Shown piece after piece: positions 61,501-64,000 of a stretch of 64,000 nt of DNA. The notes under the pieces are model-generated. The model saw only the letters and a list, made by a program, of their open reading frames with translations. It was not told the origin of the DNA and did no database searches. A program made the translations under genes and the position numbers. Within the stretch, counting starts at the first letter, position 1; every line of letters begins with the position of its first letter. This DNA comes from Syngnathus acus (lineage: Eukaryota; Chordata; Actinopteri; Syngnathiformes; Syngnathidae). The stretch covers positions 13,731,918-13,795,917 of the forward strand of contig NC_051098.1 in assembly GCF_901709675.1 (NCBI RefSeq), written 5' to 3'.

Positions 61501-63590
61501 TTATTGCTTCTACCTTTTGCTGTCAACAGTGGTTATCTTAACTTTCCACTTAAATCTTTGACGTCCCTCTACATTTGAACAAAAACAAACGTTTGTTAAT
61601 GACAGTGTATCTAATTAGATCTTTGAGCTAGACCTTCAAACTTTGGCACATCCAACACTCTGAAATCAAAGAACCTACGTGGCGAATATTGAATGTTATG
61701 GTGGTAATTAGTAGACGTGAGACAGTGAAAAGCAAGTGTTTCCCAAACGGCGTCACCTTCGTCTTCATGGACAATAATTATGAAGAGAACCTTTTAGTTT
61801 AATATTTAAAATTCTAAAATCCTGCGGTAACATTCTACGAGCGCGCCTTGTCACCGGAGGAGCTTCTTTATCTGGCGGATGAGGAGGAAGGAGGAAGAGT
61901 GTGGGAGGAGGAAAGTGACGGGAGGTTGGTCGGACCATGCTGTGAATGAGGACTCCGTTTCCCAGAAGGCTTTGCGACAACTGCCGGAAAGAAGCCGCTC
62001 GGCCGATGGCATGGAGAGGGGGGCGGCTGCAGGAACCCGGCGTGTTGTGGAGTCATGGCGGATGTTGGCTGATCGGATGGCTCTGGTGCACAGGAGGATT
62101 GTGGGTAGATGGATATGTCAAGAGGACGGACGGACGGACCCTTCTGCGCAACGGGGCCGGTCGACACCCCCCCCCCCCCCCGCAACCAGACCACCTCCAC
62201 TTACCTGTGGTCACATGACTAAAAATGCGACTTTGCTTCAATGGTTTATTGGACCATGTACAAATCAACAAAACTTGACAGCTTTGCATGGTCACAGAAT
62301 AGCATTCATTGGTCCACGAGCGGTCGCTGGACGGACGTCACAGAAAAGGGTACCTTCATCATCATCATCATCATCATCGTCCAGCCCCCACAGTTTCATT
62401 GCACACTCTCACAGTCACATGCAATGGTTTGAAGACAAAAAAAGTACATGAGCTCACGTCACAGACAAAAGTAAGCGGAAAAGTTCAATGTAGGTCGACA
62501 AAGAAGCGTCCGCTCGCTTCCTCTGTCGCTTGACATTCTTTCCACAGCGTTGTTGGTCTCGTTTTGGGTTGTAAACATTAAGTTAGTAGTGTCTCTCTCG
62601 CTCTCCCTGCGGAGAAACGATGCTATCAATTGACGGCTGGTTCTGACAAAAGGGCGGACTGGTCTTTGGGCTCGGTCGGGAGGAGACGCGCTAAAATTTC
62701 TTTTCAAGAACTACGACAACACCCTGAGAATCGGCAGCACGCCTCTGACTTCGTCTTCCTTCCTCCGGGCCTCTACCGGCGGCTGGTTGCCGTGCAACTG
62801 ACTCCGCTGTAGTTGGCATGGAAACGGGTTAAGATGGACCTCGTAGCGCCACGTACGCCAATATGAACTCTAGAGTAGTCTGCAGCTCCGGGGGAGGACA
62901 GCGCCGAACCCTGACACCTTTCCACCAAGCAGTTTAGTTTGTTCTGCATCTTGTAGGCGGGATCGCCTTACGTAAGTCCTCCTACGCAAGTCATGGCGAG
63001 GAGTGCATTTTGAGCAGGGTAGCCTCGACTTCCCTGTTCGAGGCAACCTCCTGAGGTATTTCCAGGCTGGCTGAAAGACAAAAATTCCCTCCAGTGAGTC
63101 TTCTCCTGACAGGAGATGCCCATGAATAGCTCACCAGGGAGACAACATCACTAATAAAGCCTGATCCAGATGACCGAGGCCCAAAGCCCCTGGAGGGACC
63201 TTGTAGCAGTTACTTGGAATAGCTGATCTAACCTAATTGGCTCTTACTCCTTACCCTGATCACAGATCCATGATCCATATTTCCCTCACTTATAAGAACT
63301 TGAGATGCTCATGTATCGTTTGGTCCCGTTAAAATGAATTGTGCTGCCATTGCTTTGCCAGCTGTCTTTGTTGTTTTTTGTCGCGTGTTCAAGCTAACGT
63401 GCTAGCATAAACCAAACAACCGTATCGACTTTGGTTCAGAGTACCAAATTTGGTTCTGGGACATGTCTAGCTTGTTGTACGACACTGCTTAGTGGAAAGT
63501 TTGTCAGAATGTTGCAGTATATAATCTGGAGGTTAGTTTGCTGCAACTGAAGTTTTGAAAGGCAATATATCCCAGCAATTGTTGTCCTTT
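58520..63590. other. Intergenic, no firm gene
   Basis: About 5 kb with no gene I can name. It contains an ATT-rich microsatellite (60187-60220), a C run (62167-62180), a CAT microsatellite (62359-62378), and G/A-rich degenerate repeats at about 59560-59740. A GC-rich patch at about 61840-62200 could be a promoter or first exon of a gene to the right. Confidence 0.4.
62773..62966 (-). CDS. Possible terminal exon of an unknown gene
   Basis: On the minus strand a frame reads GDPAYKMQNKLNCLVERCQG, continues without stops for about 64 codons and ends with TAG at 62773. The first 20 residues look protein-like, the rest (Ser/Arg-rich) less so. A weak acceptor (cctacaag or cgtaag) lies just upstream. 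I do not recognise a family, and the frame could be open by chance. Confidence 0.2.
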
Positions 63591-63870
63591 TAGACTGAGC
63601 AAGTTATTGTCTTCATAAGGAAATACACAGGTCCAACTTTGTGTCGATGGAGCTGATTGTTGAACATGATTTTTGTCTTTGAAAGAACATGCATGAGCCG
63701 ATTGTTGTCCTTAAAGGGACATTCATGGAAGTCGATTGTTGCCCTATATACGACGGAATTTTCATAGAGGGGATTACTGAAAGGGATGTAAACGAAATTG
63801 CTTTTTGTCCTTCAACGATTATTGTCCTTAAGTGGACATACATTGAGCCGATTGTTGTCCTGTAAAGGGC
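63590..63870. repeat. Degenerate minisatellite (GATTGTTGTCC family)
   Basis: GAGCCGATTGTTGTCCTTAA, GTCGATTGTTGCCCTATA, GAGCTGATTGTTGAAC, ACGATTATTGTCCTTAAGTG and GAGCCGATTGTTGTCCTGTA recur at roughly 35-50 bp spacing. The array may continue past the right end. Confidence 0.7.
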
Positions 63871-63964
63871 TGTTTTCTTCCCCAGGCCTGCAGACGCGTG
63901 AGCGCATATGGTGCCACTAGTAGTACAGTAGTATGTTATCAATGGAGAACATCATATGGTGCGC

Positions 63965-63982
63965 AGCAGCAGCAGCAGCAGT
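63965..63982. repeat. (CAG)n microsatellite
   Basis: Six CAG units near the right edge. Whether they are coding cannot be told because the window ends. Confidence 0.85.
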
Positions 63983-64000
63983 GGAGGAGGACAGTGATTG

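Noticed and set aside
61879-62451. 190-codon plus-strand frame
   Set aside because: It runs through a C run and a CAT microsatellite, has no recognisable domain and is compositionally biased.

Overview
The window looks like nuclear DNA of a teleost fish, probably a percomorph. The reasons are vertebrate-type genes with many small introns (one is only 72 bp), abundant GT/CA and ATCC microsatellites, a tRNA-derived SINE of a type I associate with percomorphs, and a gene set matching human chromosome 19q13. All gene models below were built by hand from splice sites, reading phase and remembered family sequences. No database was searched.

Six protein-coding genes can be supported. From left to right they are: a five-exon gene of the CLBA1/aftiphilin clathrin-adaptor family (618-3989, minus); a giant nine-exon periaxin/AHNAK2-type gene, called prx here (7491-24629, minus, 3767 codons); pld3, a lysosomal/endosomal phospholipase-D-fold nuclease (26301-28901, minus, 11 coding exons); foxa3, a forkhead transcription factor (48158-51164, minus, 2 exons); irf2bp1, a zinc-finger/RING co-repressor (54567-56143, minus, 2 exons); and polr1g, an RNA polymerase I subunit (56852-58100, plus, 3 exons). 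irf2bp1 and polr1g are divergent and share a 0.7 kb promoter with two ZNF143-like elements.

The 29.9-47.5 kb interval between pld3 and foxa3 has no gene I can recognise. It holds microsatellites, a SINE, three copies of a dispersed repeat, and two identical 13-mers containing a forkhead site. The 58.5-64 kb end holds two CTCF-like sites, degenerate tandem repeats and one weak candidate exon.

The most notable observation concerns the prx locus. Human PRX lies beside PLD3 on 19q13, while AHNAK2 lies between PLD4 and CLBA1 on 14q32. Here a CLBA1-like gene, a periaxin/AHNAK2 gene and pld3 are adjacent and in the same orientation. The central gene combines features of both human proteins: a short Met-Cys-Glu-Cys first exon like AHNAK2, a periaxin-like PDZ and basic linker, and a roughly 2,300-residue AHNAK-type repeat rod. 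This suggests that PRX and AHNAK2 are whole-genome-duplication sisters and that this fish locus keeps an ancestral layout.
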